Below are positions 16,041 to 23,278 of a DNA stretch of 25,525 nucleotides, piece by piece (the stretch's first letter is position 1; every line of letters begins with the position of its first letter). The DNA is from Coemansia sp. RSA 922. Its lineage: Eukaryota; Kickxellomycota; Kickxellomycetes; Kickxellales; Kickxellaceae. A program made the position numbers and the translations under genes. The notes beneath the pieces are model-generated. The model made no database searches, was not told where the DNA came from, and was given only the letters and a program-made list of their open reading frames with translations. The stretch covers positions 1 to 25,525 of the forward strand of contig JANBQS010000228.1 of the NCBI GenBank assembly GCA_027577415.1, in the 5' to 3' direction.

Positions 16041-17719
16041 ATGTCCAGCCATTTATCTCTAGCCCAAGCTCTTTCCATTGACGTTCTACGTTTAATAATG
16101 AAGTGGGTGGTGCTAGAAAATAGGCCACCATTTATCGGTGTTAGTTGCGAAGTGGACCACTTGAAAGAGTTGCTGACCGTGAGCTCAGCTTGGCAACAGG
16201 TAGCCCTTGAATTTCTGTGGAGACAGGTCAACTTCACTATTAATGACAATAAAGGCGAAGTGCAGCTAAAACGTCCCAAGTGGGTTAAGAATAATGCTCT
16301 GCCTCTAAATGCTGCAAACTTTGTAAAAGAAGTTATTGTGAATGTCTCCATGTCTGATATTGTTAGTGGAATGGCTCATAAACTACTGGTGAACTATATT
16401 GAGCATACTAAATTATTTCCCTTAGCCAACAAACTTACCCTTAGTATAGAAGAGTGTATGAGCTATCACGTTGATGATAAAGACCTGGCCATTGCCAATG
16501 CTCTAGAGTTTGCCAAACTACTAAAGTCAATGACTCCAAATGCAACCACAGCTCATGTCTTATGTGATGGTCAATACTGGGAAAGACTTAATGAAAACAA
16601 TAGCTTTGTTGATGAATATTATGAAGAAATATTAGCGACATTTGCAAGTGTGATTTATGGCTCTACGAAACGTGCTCATCTCTTGTTATGTGGTGCTGAT
16701 ATACAACCCCTAGCAATTATTAACTCTATTCCACCACTTTCTTGGCTTAGCTTGGACTGTATAGAGTCATCGGCTATACGCACAGGCCTGGTACACAAGT
16801 CTGCCAGCACACTTCAATACTTAGATATTCCTATGGATGCGGCCAATATTTTACTTTACGATTTTGATGGCAAGGCTCTAGTGTATCCAAACATGCAGGG
16901 TTTGATATTATCTTCATGTGTTCGCAACAGGTCAAATGAAAGGATAGTGTCCTCGGCTGGTACTCCGTTTCCTGTACTAAATATGTTGTCTCTGTTTGCG
17001 CCATATCCATTTGAAGACGATGTATTATTCCGAGGTAATGCTACAACCTTAAAGTCTTTGTCTTTGCATTTGGACGGTAATACTATTGCCACACTTAGTC
17101 GGGAGCGAGTATTTGAAAACAAACATCGTGTATTACAGAACATATATATCAACAATTATAGTGGCGATTGGAATACATCCATTAATTCTAATGTCAACAC
17201 AGAACGATTCTTTAATCACTTGGCGAGTACAGTCAAAAGATTTGCAGTGACAGATTTAGAACTAGACAGGTCACTCCTATCGGCAATAAAATGTGGCAGG
17301 GGTTCCAGAATATCAAGGTAATTAATTTTTGCATGACCCTTGTGTCAATCTTTGAGGTCTTAAGTACATTGAAGACACTTCCAGCCCTTGTCGAACTTTT
17401 GTGTGGCATTAGTGGTCTGGGGCCCGAGCTTGAGGACATTGCCATTGAAGAACTGCCCAACCACGTGGCGTCCACATACAGTGACAATGGAAAAAACTTT
17501 CAGGTGTGGACCACAGGTTGCCATAGTAGCCGCTTTGCTGATCGACTAGTAGATTATGCCTTGCTTCTTGCTCTTGCAAGCCCCAAGCTTCATCGGATAA
17601 TAGTCGTAGGAAACACTGTTCTAGATTATGATGCCAAAGTTTCTAAAGCGCTGGAGAGCGGGCCTTATGCCAAGTATGCACTGCAGCTCAATAGGATGAA
17701 AAATGCTATTCGTGAGTAA
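16041..17719 (+). pseudogene. F-box-like protein, copy 2, broken by a one-base frameshift
   Basis: A tandem paralog of the neighbouring F-box-like gene. The first frame runs from ATG 16041 (good context CCACCATGTC) for 426 residues to TAA 17319-17321; the second, from about 17291 to TAG-free end at 17719 (TAA), supplies the missing C-terminus (LPALVELL, GPELEDIA, YAKYALQLNRM), which aligns with the end of copy 1. The break lies at an AAAA run (17288-17291). The span is 1679 nt, one base short of 560 codons, very close to the 567 of copy 1. The rest has no stop and keeps the F-box-like start (ALSIDVLRLIM, LKELLTVSSAW). Options are a recent pseudogene, a sequencing or assembly error, or a truncated but expressed F-box protein. 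A 30-nt GT-AG interval here is too short to be a usual intron and would not fix the frame. Confidence 0.72.
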
Positions 17720-18371
17720 ATGAGAGTTGTGTATGGTTAAGCGAGAGAGTTTGTAGTCGTACGTAAAAGTAGAGCAACAATCATAAATTCATACTTCAGG
17801 CCACAGAGAAGCCAGAACCAGAATCGGTTTTCCATCAGCGCATATATTGACATGACACCGGTTGGATGCCGATCGAAAGTAGGTGTCAGTGTATGCTAGT
17901 CCGAGGGAAACTAGACGAGGTGTTTGCATCTTGCAGCCAAAAGAACCCTTTGAAACAGCGTCTAAAATGGAATGGCTGCAGACTTTATTGGTTTGTTCAA
18001 TTTGCTTTTGCGCTTTCAAGACTTGCTACGAGTGCTGACAAATCACCCTGTTTTTTTTTTTTGGGATATTTGGACATGGAGCGCATGGCGGTACAAAATT
18101 TTCTTCTTTGAAACAGCGACTGAAAGCTTGCTAGAACCTTCTTGTTAGAACAGTTTGCCGAGACTTGTCATACATGCCTCTGAACAGCACTGGAATCTTC
18201 AGCCTTTGCTTTTTGGGGGGGAGCAGGCAAAACAGCAGAGTGGATCGAGTATATAATGTGCACCCAGGGGTGCTCTAGACAGTCATTTTTTTCTTTTCTT
18301 GGCCATTCACTTTCTTATATATTTCCTGTCGCACTTACGCCTACTATTGACACAGTAGCTAACGCTGAGAG
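17720..18371. other. Intergenic region with a 13-bp direct repeat and TATA
   Basis: 652 bp. CTTTGAAACAGCG occurs at 17948-17960 and 18106-18118. Both resemble the CTTTGAAC word found in every promoter of the downstream small-gene array, so this may be an old, decayed promoter duplicate. A T12-type run lies near 18050. TATATAAT (18250-18257) is 115 bp before the ATG of the 129-aa gene. No convincing additional gene; the open frames here are short and uncharacteristic. Confidence 0.4.
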
Positions 18372-18761
18372 ATGCTAGACGACATCCGTGATCCCGAACT
18401 ATTATTTTACATGGTGTACGATGGTAATGAGTTTGTTTGCATGTTCAAATACAGAAACCCATTGAACCTTACCGTTACTGACGTTATTGATGCAGAGGAA
18501 ATATATGTTGATTCCATTCAAAGGTCAGCCATTAATGGTCGCTACAAGGTACTACATCACCAGATAATTGAATTGAACGAACAATCTTCTAATATCGAGG
18601 AAACATGTCTGTACATCATTGCGGTTGATGCTCGTTGCAAGGATTTGCATACAAAGTTCTTTAATAACTCGCTGGAAGAAGAGCTAAATGCGGCAGCTAC
18701 AAATGATACTGGTAATAAAGCTCCAGAGCACCAGAAGCAAGCAGGCACCACTACAGAATAA
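18372..18761 (+). CDS. Small orphan protein, 129 aa, unknown function
   Basis: I do not recognise a family. The acidic protein starts MLDDIRDPELLFYMVYDG, has two plausible strand-rich parts (FVCMFKYRNPLNLTV and CLYIIAVDARC), then a helical charged segment (NNSLEEELNAAA) and a polar tail ending KQAGTTTE. No signal peptide or membrane span. TATATAAT lies 115 bp upstream. It sits just ahead of the ubiquitin-like array and has a similar length and Ser/Thr/Glu-type tail, but I cannot align its core with those proteins. The opening segment vaguely resembles the ubiquitin-like header of Crinkler-type proteins (LxxxVxDG then TVxD); this is weak. It could also be a non-coding chance frame. Confidence 0.5.
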   Translation: MLDDIRDPELLFYMVYDGNEFVCMFKYRNPLNLTVTDVIDAEEIYVDSIQRSAINGRYKVLHHQIIELNEQSSNIEETCLYIIAVDARCKDLHTKFFNNSLEEELNAAATNDTGNKAPEHQKQAGTTTE

Positions 18762-18886
18762 CCAATGTTTAGCTCTTGTCAATAGCACCTATGGCGTTGA
18801 GAAGAACAAAGACGTTTTCTTTAGACCTGATCCAGGAAAATAAAGCCGCGCAGACCCTTCTCTGTGATCTAGCATTTACTATATTG

Positions 18887-19143
18887 CTTAGCCTGTTGTT
18901 TCAACGCTAATAAATTAGGAGAAATCAAAGCCTCACGGCTTTAAATATTTTCTTTGAACAATGAACTACAAAACCTGCTTTGACGTTTGTTCACAAAGGG
19001 CTGCCGCAGCAATTTTGCGTCATTGCCAGCTAGGCAAAGAGTAGGAGGCTTGGTTGCTCTGAAAATTTTCCTTCCTCTTCTCCGCTCACCATTTTCCAGC
19101 ATTTGTTTATTAGCACTCACCTTTTGGACCCACATCAACACGC
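18887..19143 (+). promoter_or_regulatory. Array promoter module A
   Basis: Module ahead of array gene A. In order: CTTAGCC..CAACGCTAATAAATT, AAGCCTC, CTTTGAACAATG, GGGCTGCCGCAGC (18998-19010, 146 bp before the ATG), CATTGCCAGC (19021), GGCAAAGAGTAGGAGG, GGTTGCTCTG, an ATTTTCC pyrimidine stretch, TTTATTAGCACTCAC and ATCAACACGC before the ATG. The same order and spacing recur at B, C and D. Its distal part is closest to module D. The rest of the 18762-19143 gap is the 3' flank of the 129-aa gene. Confidence 0.6.
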
Positions 19144-19680
19144 ATGTATTCTTTAGTATCCTCAACACATTCTGGGCCTTGGGATGGATTAATTACCCTC
19201 CGAGTGAGCTTCCCGGAGATGGAACTATGCGAGGATAGTGAAGCTTACGAAGACATTGACATCAATGTACATACGGATACCGTTGAACAAGTCAAAGATG
19301 CTATTGCTTCAGAACTTGGAATTGAAGCTGATGAGTTTGTGTTTTACCACAAGGCTAGCGAGGAAGAGTACAAGTCCGAGCCTGGCACTCTATTTAAAAC
19401 CGCGTATATTCGTGGCGACTACATATCACGCGTTGAAGAAGGCCTGGAGACCAATCCGTTAAATACACATTTGTACAAGAGCAAATTCTATAGAGGCAAG
19501 ACAGGTATGCTACAATGGCTAATGAGCCAAAACACTCATGTTTACTGTGTTGGAAGTGGCATTGGATGTGGTCAGCTTGCCGTGGGATTTGCAGAACTTA
19601 TAGATATCTTTAATGCCCAACACAATATTCCCTCTACAGAAGCTGCTCCTAGCACCGAGAGCAGCACTACTCAAGAGTAA
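19144..19680 (+). CDS. Ubiquitin-like-fold family protein, array gene A
   Basis: 178 aa, acidic, no signal peptide or membrane span. Residues about 17-105 fit a ubiquitin-like beta-grasp: strand LITLRVSFPE, strand EDIDINVHTD, helix TVEQVKDAIASELGIEADE, strand FVFYHK, and a later strand near NTHLYKS. Then comes the family motif GKTGMLQWLMSQ, a conserved QLA segment and a Ser/Thr/Glu tail. There is no C-terminal Gly-Gly, so conjugation to targets is unlikely. It has LCEDSE where C and D have CxDC-type cysteines, losing the second Cys. The ATG lies in ATCAACACGCATG, shared with copy B, which fixes the start. Function unknown. Confidence 0.75.
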   Translation: MYSLVSSTHSGPWDGLITLRVSFPEMELCEDSEAYEDIDINVHTDTVEQVKDAIASELGIEADEFVFYHKASEEEYKSEPGTLFKTAYIRGDYISRVEEGLETNPLNTHLYKSKFYRGKTGMLQWLMSQNTHVYCVGSGIGCGQLAVGFAELIDIFNAQHNIPSTEAAPSTESSTTQE

Positions 19681-19987
19681 TAGCATGAAAAATTAATTTA
19701 GGGAAGACGACGACATTAGTACTAGTTGTTGAGCATTTATAGGACATTGCTTCTGTTGTCGGTAACTTAAAAGCTACTCTCTCGTATTATTCTTTGGTAA
19801 GAACGCTATTCAACAATACACACAATCACATAATAATGTGCGCATGGGTACTGGATGCCGTTGGTTCTGGAGGAATGCTGATACAGCTTATCTCTCTTCG
19901 TAGCTCACTTCTTTGCTCTCTCTTGCTTACATATTATTAATTACAATATTCTTCCCTATTATGTGCCACAGACGTTCTCAATGTTTT
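19681..19987. other. 3' flank of array gene A
   Basis: 307 bp with no gene seen. It resembles the flank after gene C: CTTCTGTTGTCGGTAACTT here against CTTCTGTCGTTGGTAGTTTT there, then a shared ACACACAA stretch and a GTTGGTTCTGGAG-like segment. It is therefore a diverged part of the repeat unit. Confidence 0.5.
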
Positions 19988-20245
19988 TTCTTAGCTTTAT
20001 GGCTCAACACTAGTAAATTTGGGAATAGTCGAGGCCTTGTATTTTCAAAGCACCTCTTTGAACTAAGAGGACTGCACTTTCTTTGCCGCCTGTTTTCAAA
20101 GGGCGGCCGCAGCAATTTTGAGTCTTTGCCAGCTAGAGAGAAATATGGAGGTTTGGTTGTTCATTGAACTATCCCCTTTCTTCCTTATTCTCCACTTTCT
20201 AGCATTAATTTATTAGTATCCACTACTGAACCTACATCAACACGC
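19988..20245 (+). promoter_or_regulatory. Array promoter module B
   Basis: Contains ATGGCTCAAC to AACTAAG (19999-20067), which matches module C at 66 of 69 positions without gaps, then GGGCGGCCGCAGC (20101-20113, 145 bp before the ATG), TTGCCAGCTAG, GGAGGTTTGGTTG, a CT-rich stretch, TTTATTAGTATCCAC and ACATCAACACGC before the start. GCGGCCGC within the module is a perfect 8-bp palindrome. Confidence 0.65.
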
Positions 20246-20749
20246 ATGTCTTCTTCAGCTCTTGATAAACCTTCAGCACCTTGTAATGTAGTAGCTACCA
20301 TTCAAGTCCGGTTTTCCGAACGCAGAATATGCGAAGATTGTGGCGAAGACGACTATGAAAACATTTTTGTCAATGTGAACAAGGACACTGTAGGATATGT
20401 CAAGGATGCTATTGCTACTAAACTTGGTATTAAAGCTGACGAATTTGTGTTTTATCACAAATATGATGAGACAGAGTATGAGTCAGAGTCGAATGAACTA
20501 TTTTCCAAGATATACATGCGTTACGATTATGTGGGTCGCGTTCTAGATGGTTATAAAGAGGAGCCGTTTGAAATGTACTGTTATGTAAATAAGGATTACA
20601 ATGGCAAGACCGGGATGCTAAGTTGGATAATGAATCTAGAGAGGCACTCTTACTGTGGGGAAAACAACACTGGTGGCCAGCTTGCCATTCGGCTAGCTAG
20701 GCATATTGCAACTTATAAAGAGCTCAGAAGGTGGTGTACTATTGGGTAG
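20246..20749 (+). CDS. Ubiquitin-like-fold family protein, array gene B
   Basis: 167 aa, the shortest of the four because it lacks the Ser/Thr/Glu-rich tail and ends ELRRWCTIG. The ubiquitin-like core has strand TIQVRFSER, the Cys pair ICEDC, strand ENIFVNVNKD, helix TVGYVKDAIATKLGIKADE and strand FVFYHKY. The family motif is GKTGMLSWIMN, followed by GGQLAIRLARHI. The truncated, Trp/Arg-containing ending looks like loss of the ancestral tail frame. ATG context and position match A, C and D. Function unknown; probably soluble and intracellular. Confidence 0.75.
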   Translation: MSSSALDKPSAPCNVVATIQVRFSERRICEDCGEDDYENIFVNVNKDTVGYVKDAIATKLGIKADEFVFYHKYDETEYESESNELFSKIYMRYDYVGRVLDGYKEEPFEMYCYVNKDYNGKTGMLSWIMNLERHSYCGENNTGGQLAIRLARHIATYKELRRWCTIG

Positions 20750-21059
20750 TGCTGAGCGCCATAAATCAAGCGAGGAATGGGTTAGAGGGGGGAATGCATT
20801 AGTATGTGGCGATGTCGACATCACCATCAGATGTTGTCCACTTAAGTGGCATTGACTCTGCTCTTGGAAATTTAATAGCTGCACACTTGAGTTGCTTTTT
20901 TGGTCAAACCACAGCTCCACAGAAAACACACAAGTTTGTATTGGCTCTAAAGGAGTGCTTACATAAATAAATTGCAACAACTCATTGTCCTTCTTAATTT
21001 GTTTAGTTGCCTTCGCTTAAATATACTCTTAAGACTCACTGCATGACATGAACTTTCTC
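20750..21059. other. 3' flank of array gene B
   Basis: 310 bp, no gene seen. Around 20870-20950 it has TTTAATAGCTGCACACTTGA and GGTCAAACCACAGCTCCACA, resembling the flank of gene C (TTTTAATAACCAGG, CAGTCAAGCCACAATTCAAC). Part of the repeat unit; the stretch from 20760 to 20850 (GATGTCGACATCACCATCAG) appears unique to this copy. Confidence 0.45.
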
Positions 21060-21325
21060 AATATTTTTCTTAGCCTCATGGCTCAACGCTAGTAAATTTG
21101 GGAATAGTCGAGGTCTTGCATTTTCAAAGCACCTCTTTGAACTAAGAAAAGCAAACTTTCTTTGAAACTTGCTTGCAAAAGGGCGGCCGCAGCTACCACT
21201 CCATTGCCAGCAAGGCAAAAAGTAGGAGGAGGTTTGGTTGCTCTGAGAATTTTCCTCTGTTTCTTCATTCTCCATTTTTATAGTATTTATTTATAAGAAC
21301 CCACTTTTGACCTATTCTGGCCCTC
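21060..21325 (+). promoter_or_regulatory. Array promoter module C
   Basis: The block 21078-21146 matches module B at 66 of 69 bases. GGGCGGCCGCAGC (21181-21193) again lies exactly 145 bp before the ATG. CATTGCCAGCAAGGCAAAAAG, GTAGGAGGAGGTTTGGTTGC, GAATTTTCCTCTG, then ATTTATTTATAAGAACCCAC follow in the same order as in A. TTTATAAG near 21287 may serve as the core promoter. Confidence 0.65.
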
Positions 21326-21877
21326 ATGTCTTCTTCAATACCCTCATCGCTAACATTTACGAAGTACTCTTATGGATCAGTTACCATCCAAGTTCATTTT
21401 CCTCAGCGAAACATATGCGAGGATTGTGCGGACGATGACTATGAAGACATTGTCATCAACGCTCTTACTGCCACAGTTGGACAGGTCAAAGCTGCCATTG
21501 CCACTAAGCTTTACATTGAAGCAGACGAATTTTTGCTCGACTATGAACATGCGGATCCAAACTTTGAGCCTGGACCAGGTGTAAAATTTTCAAAGATATA
21601 CTTGCCAAGCGACTTTAAGCCCGACTTGGAAGGTTGTAGGGACAATGAACCAATTTCAATTAGGTTGTATGTGAACAAAGACTATAAGGGTAAGACAGGA
21701 ATGCTAAGTTGGATAATGAGCCAGCATAAATACCATCACTATGGTTGGTTTGATACTGGAAGTGGTCAGCTTGCCAAGCGACTTGTGAATCTCATTTATG
21801 AATATAAAATTCTGCACAATACTCTAGGCACTTCTAAGGAACCTAGCGATGCGGGAGATACTGTTCAAGGCAAATAG
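21326..21877 (+). CDS. Ubiquitin-like-fold family protein, array gene C
   Basis: 183 aa, the longest copy. Core: strand VTIQVHFPQR, Cys pair ICEDC with acidic DDDYED, strand DIVINALTA, helix TVGQVKAAIATKLYIEADE, strand FLLDYEH, strand PISIRLYVN. The motif YKGKTGMLSWIMSQ is followed by a His/Tyr-rich segment (HKYHHYGW), GQLAKRLVNLI, and an acidic tail. No signal peptide, membrane span or Gly-Gly end. The ATG in CCTCATGTC aligns with the other copies after MSS. Same strand and unit spacing as its neighbours. Function unknown. Confidence 0.75.
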   Translation: MSSSIPSSLTFTKYSYGSVTIQVHFPQRNICEDCADDDYEDIVINALTATVGQVKAAIATKLYIEADEFLLDYEHADPNFEPGPGVKFSKIYLPSDFKPDLEGCRDNEPISIRLYVNKDYKGKTGMLSWIMSQHKYHHYGWFDTGSGQLAKRLVNLIYEYKILHNTLGTSKEPSDAGDTVQGK

Positions 21878-22157
21878 CACAATGTAATGATAGGCGAAGA
21901 CGGCAACGTTACCTTCAAAGAACGCTACTTCTGTCGTTGGTAGTTTTAATAACCAGGCTCGGGTTGTTTTTCAGTCAAGCCACAATTCAACACTACACAC
22001 AACCAACCACTGCTGCACTAATGGGCACCGTGTGTCTTTGGTTCTCGGGGATTGCCAATAGTAACTCGCCACCCTTCATAGTTGGCTTATTTATATTTGC
22101 TTAAATACACATTTTTACACACATATACTTGAAAGGCACTTGCGCCCCTTGGTTCTT
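21878..22157. other. 3' flank of array gene C
   Basis: 280 bp with no gene seen; it is recognisably related to the flank of gene A (see that entry) and marks the end of unit C before promoter module D. Confidence 0.45.
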
Positions 22158-22411
22158 GCCTAGTCCACTGATTCGTCGCTAACAAATCAAGGAAAGAAAA
22201 TCGAAGCCTCGCGACTTGTAGGTATTGCTTTGAACAATGGACAGCAAGACCTCTTTACCTCACATAGCAACAGCAGTCTCCCCATTGTCAGAGAGAGAGA
22301 GAGAGGAGGTTTGGCTGCTTCGAGGTATTTCTTCTCTCTCTTCTTCTTTATCCAGCACATTATTTTAGCATTTACCTATTAGCATCCACTTTTGAAACTT
22401 TTCTGACTCGC
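22158..22411 (+). promoter_or_regulatory. Array promoter module D
   Basis: The most diverged module. It keeps CGCTAACAAAT, AAGCCTCGCGACTT, CTTTGAACAATGGAC (close to module A), CATTGTCAG (22283), GGAGGTTTGGCTGCTTCGAG, TTAGCATTTACCTATTAGCATCCAC and ACTCGC before the ATG. The GGGCGGCCGCAGC element has decayed to AGCAACAGCAG (near 22266). A short (GA)n run at about 22290-22304 has replaced the AGGCAAAGAGTAGG segment. Confidence 0.5.
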
Positions 22412-22933
22412 ATGTCTTCTCTAGCATCTTCTTATGGAGCACTTATCCTCCGAGTGCGTTTCCCTGAACGCAAAGTGTGCAAGGACTGTGAGGACTATGA
22501 AGACATTGTCATCAAGGTGCAACAAGACACTGTTGGGCAAGTTAAAGCTGCTATTGCTACTCAGCTAGGCATTGAAGCCGACGAATTTGTAATTCACTAT
22601 AAATTTGACGATACAAAGTATGAATCCGAGTCAGATGTGTTGTTTGCTAAGATATATTTGCCAAGTGACTATGCGCCATACTTGAAAGACAATGGCGACG
22701 GGGAGCCATTTGACATTAACGCGTATGAGAGCTGGGGCTATAAAGGTAAGACTGGAATGCTCAAGTGGATATTGAGCCAGCCAGGCGAGTCATATTGTGA
22801 CGAGTCTGGCCTTGAAGGCAGCCAGCTCGCCAAGCGACTTGCAAAGCATATAGCAGCTTTCAAAGCCCAACACAACACTTCATCCACTTCCTCGGCTCCA
22901 AGTGTCGAGAACAGCATTGGCCAAGAACAATAG
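22412..22933 (+). CDS. Ubiquitin-like-fold family protein, array gene D
   Basis: 173 aa and the cleanest representative of the family. Core: strand ALILRVRFPER, Cys pair VCKDC, strand DIVIKVQQD, helix TVGQVKAAIATQLGIEADE, strand FVIHYKFDD, then YESESDVLFAKIYLPSDY and strand EPFDINAYES. The strand-strand-helix-strand order and the D-T-V-x-x-V-K-x-x-I helix start recall ubiquitin's DTIENVKAKI. The motif YKGKTGMLKWILSQ, then GSQLAKRLAKHI and a Ser-rich tail close it. No Gly-Gly end. Probably soluble; function unknown. Alternatives are a Crinkler-header relative or an unrelated beta-grasp domain. Confidence 0.78.
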   Translation: MSSLASSYGALILRVRFPERKVCKDCEDYEDIVIKVQQDTVGQVKAAIATQLGIEADEFVIHYKFDDTKYESESDVLFAKIYLPSDYAPYLKDNGDGEPFDINAYESWGYKGKTGMLKWILSQPGESYCDESGLEGSQLAKRLAKHIAAFKAQHNTSSTSSAPSVENSIGQEQ

Positions 22934-23278
22934 CACGAGGCACAACAATGCCAATATTTAACACCCAACATATGGATGCAATGTCGCCAAAGACGCAGTT
23001 TGTTACATAGAGGCCGTATGTGATGTCATAGGGGATACAGATTTACTGTGATCATTAAAGTAATTTTCGTTAGTATTTAAATGTTTGCCCGCTCAGAACT
23101 AGCTGGGAATCGGGGAGTTTCTTCTCTTGTTTTTGGATTAATTGTTTAACATTTATAATCTACTCTTGTAACACAGTTTCCATTGTTCTCAGGCCATGGG
23201 TAGGCATCGGTGCTGCTGGGGTTTATTGTTTAGCTTTAGAGTTAGAACACAAAAAAATAATGGTTGCTAAACGGATAT
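22934..23278. other. Convergent intergenic region, array gene D / GH5
   Basis: 345 bp. AATAAA on the minus strand at 23227-23222 is a fair poly(A) signal for the GH5 gene. ATTAAA near 23055 on the plus strand could serve array gene D. The region is AT-rich with no open frame of note. Confidence 0.4.
23222..23227 (-). terminator. Poly(A) signal AATAAA of the GH5 gene
   Basis: TTTATT on the plus strand reads AATAAA on the minus strand, 52 bases past the GH5 stop codon, in an AT-rich 3' flank. Confidence 0.45.

Larger units (their letters stand above)
18887..22933 (+). repeat. Tandem array of four ~1.09-kb units (promoter + small gene)
   Basis: Four paralogous genes start at 19144, 20246, 21326 and 22412, i.e. 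spacings of 1102, 1080 and 1086 bp. Each unit comprises an upstream module of about 250 bp, a coding region of about 500-550 bp and a diverged 3' flank; flanks share words such as TTCAACA(A/C)TACACACAA (near 19810 and 21986). B and C are the closest pair in the promoter, A and D resemble each other in the distal promoter. The pattern indicates serial unequal crossing-over of one unit. Confidence 0.8.

Noticed and set aside
17247..17299. A 53-nt GT-AG intron that would rejoin the frames of F-box copy 2
   Set aside because: The length would restore the frame, but the donor GTGACA is weak, no good branch site is present, and it would delete residues that align with continuous sequence in copy 1. 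A one-base loss is simpler.
18887..22933. CRISPR-like or transposon origin of the ~1.09-kb repeats
   Set aside because: Units contain full genes with promoters, have no terminal inverted repeats or target-site duplications that I can see, and are far too long and diverged for a CRISPR array. Tandem gene duplication explains them.
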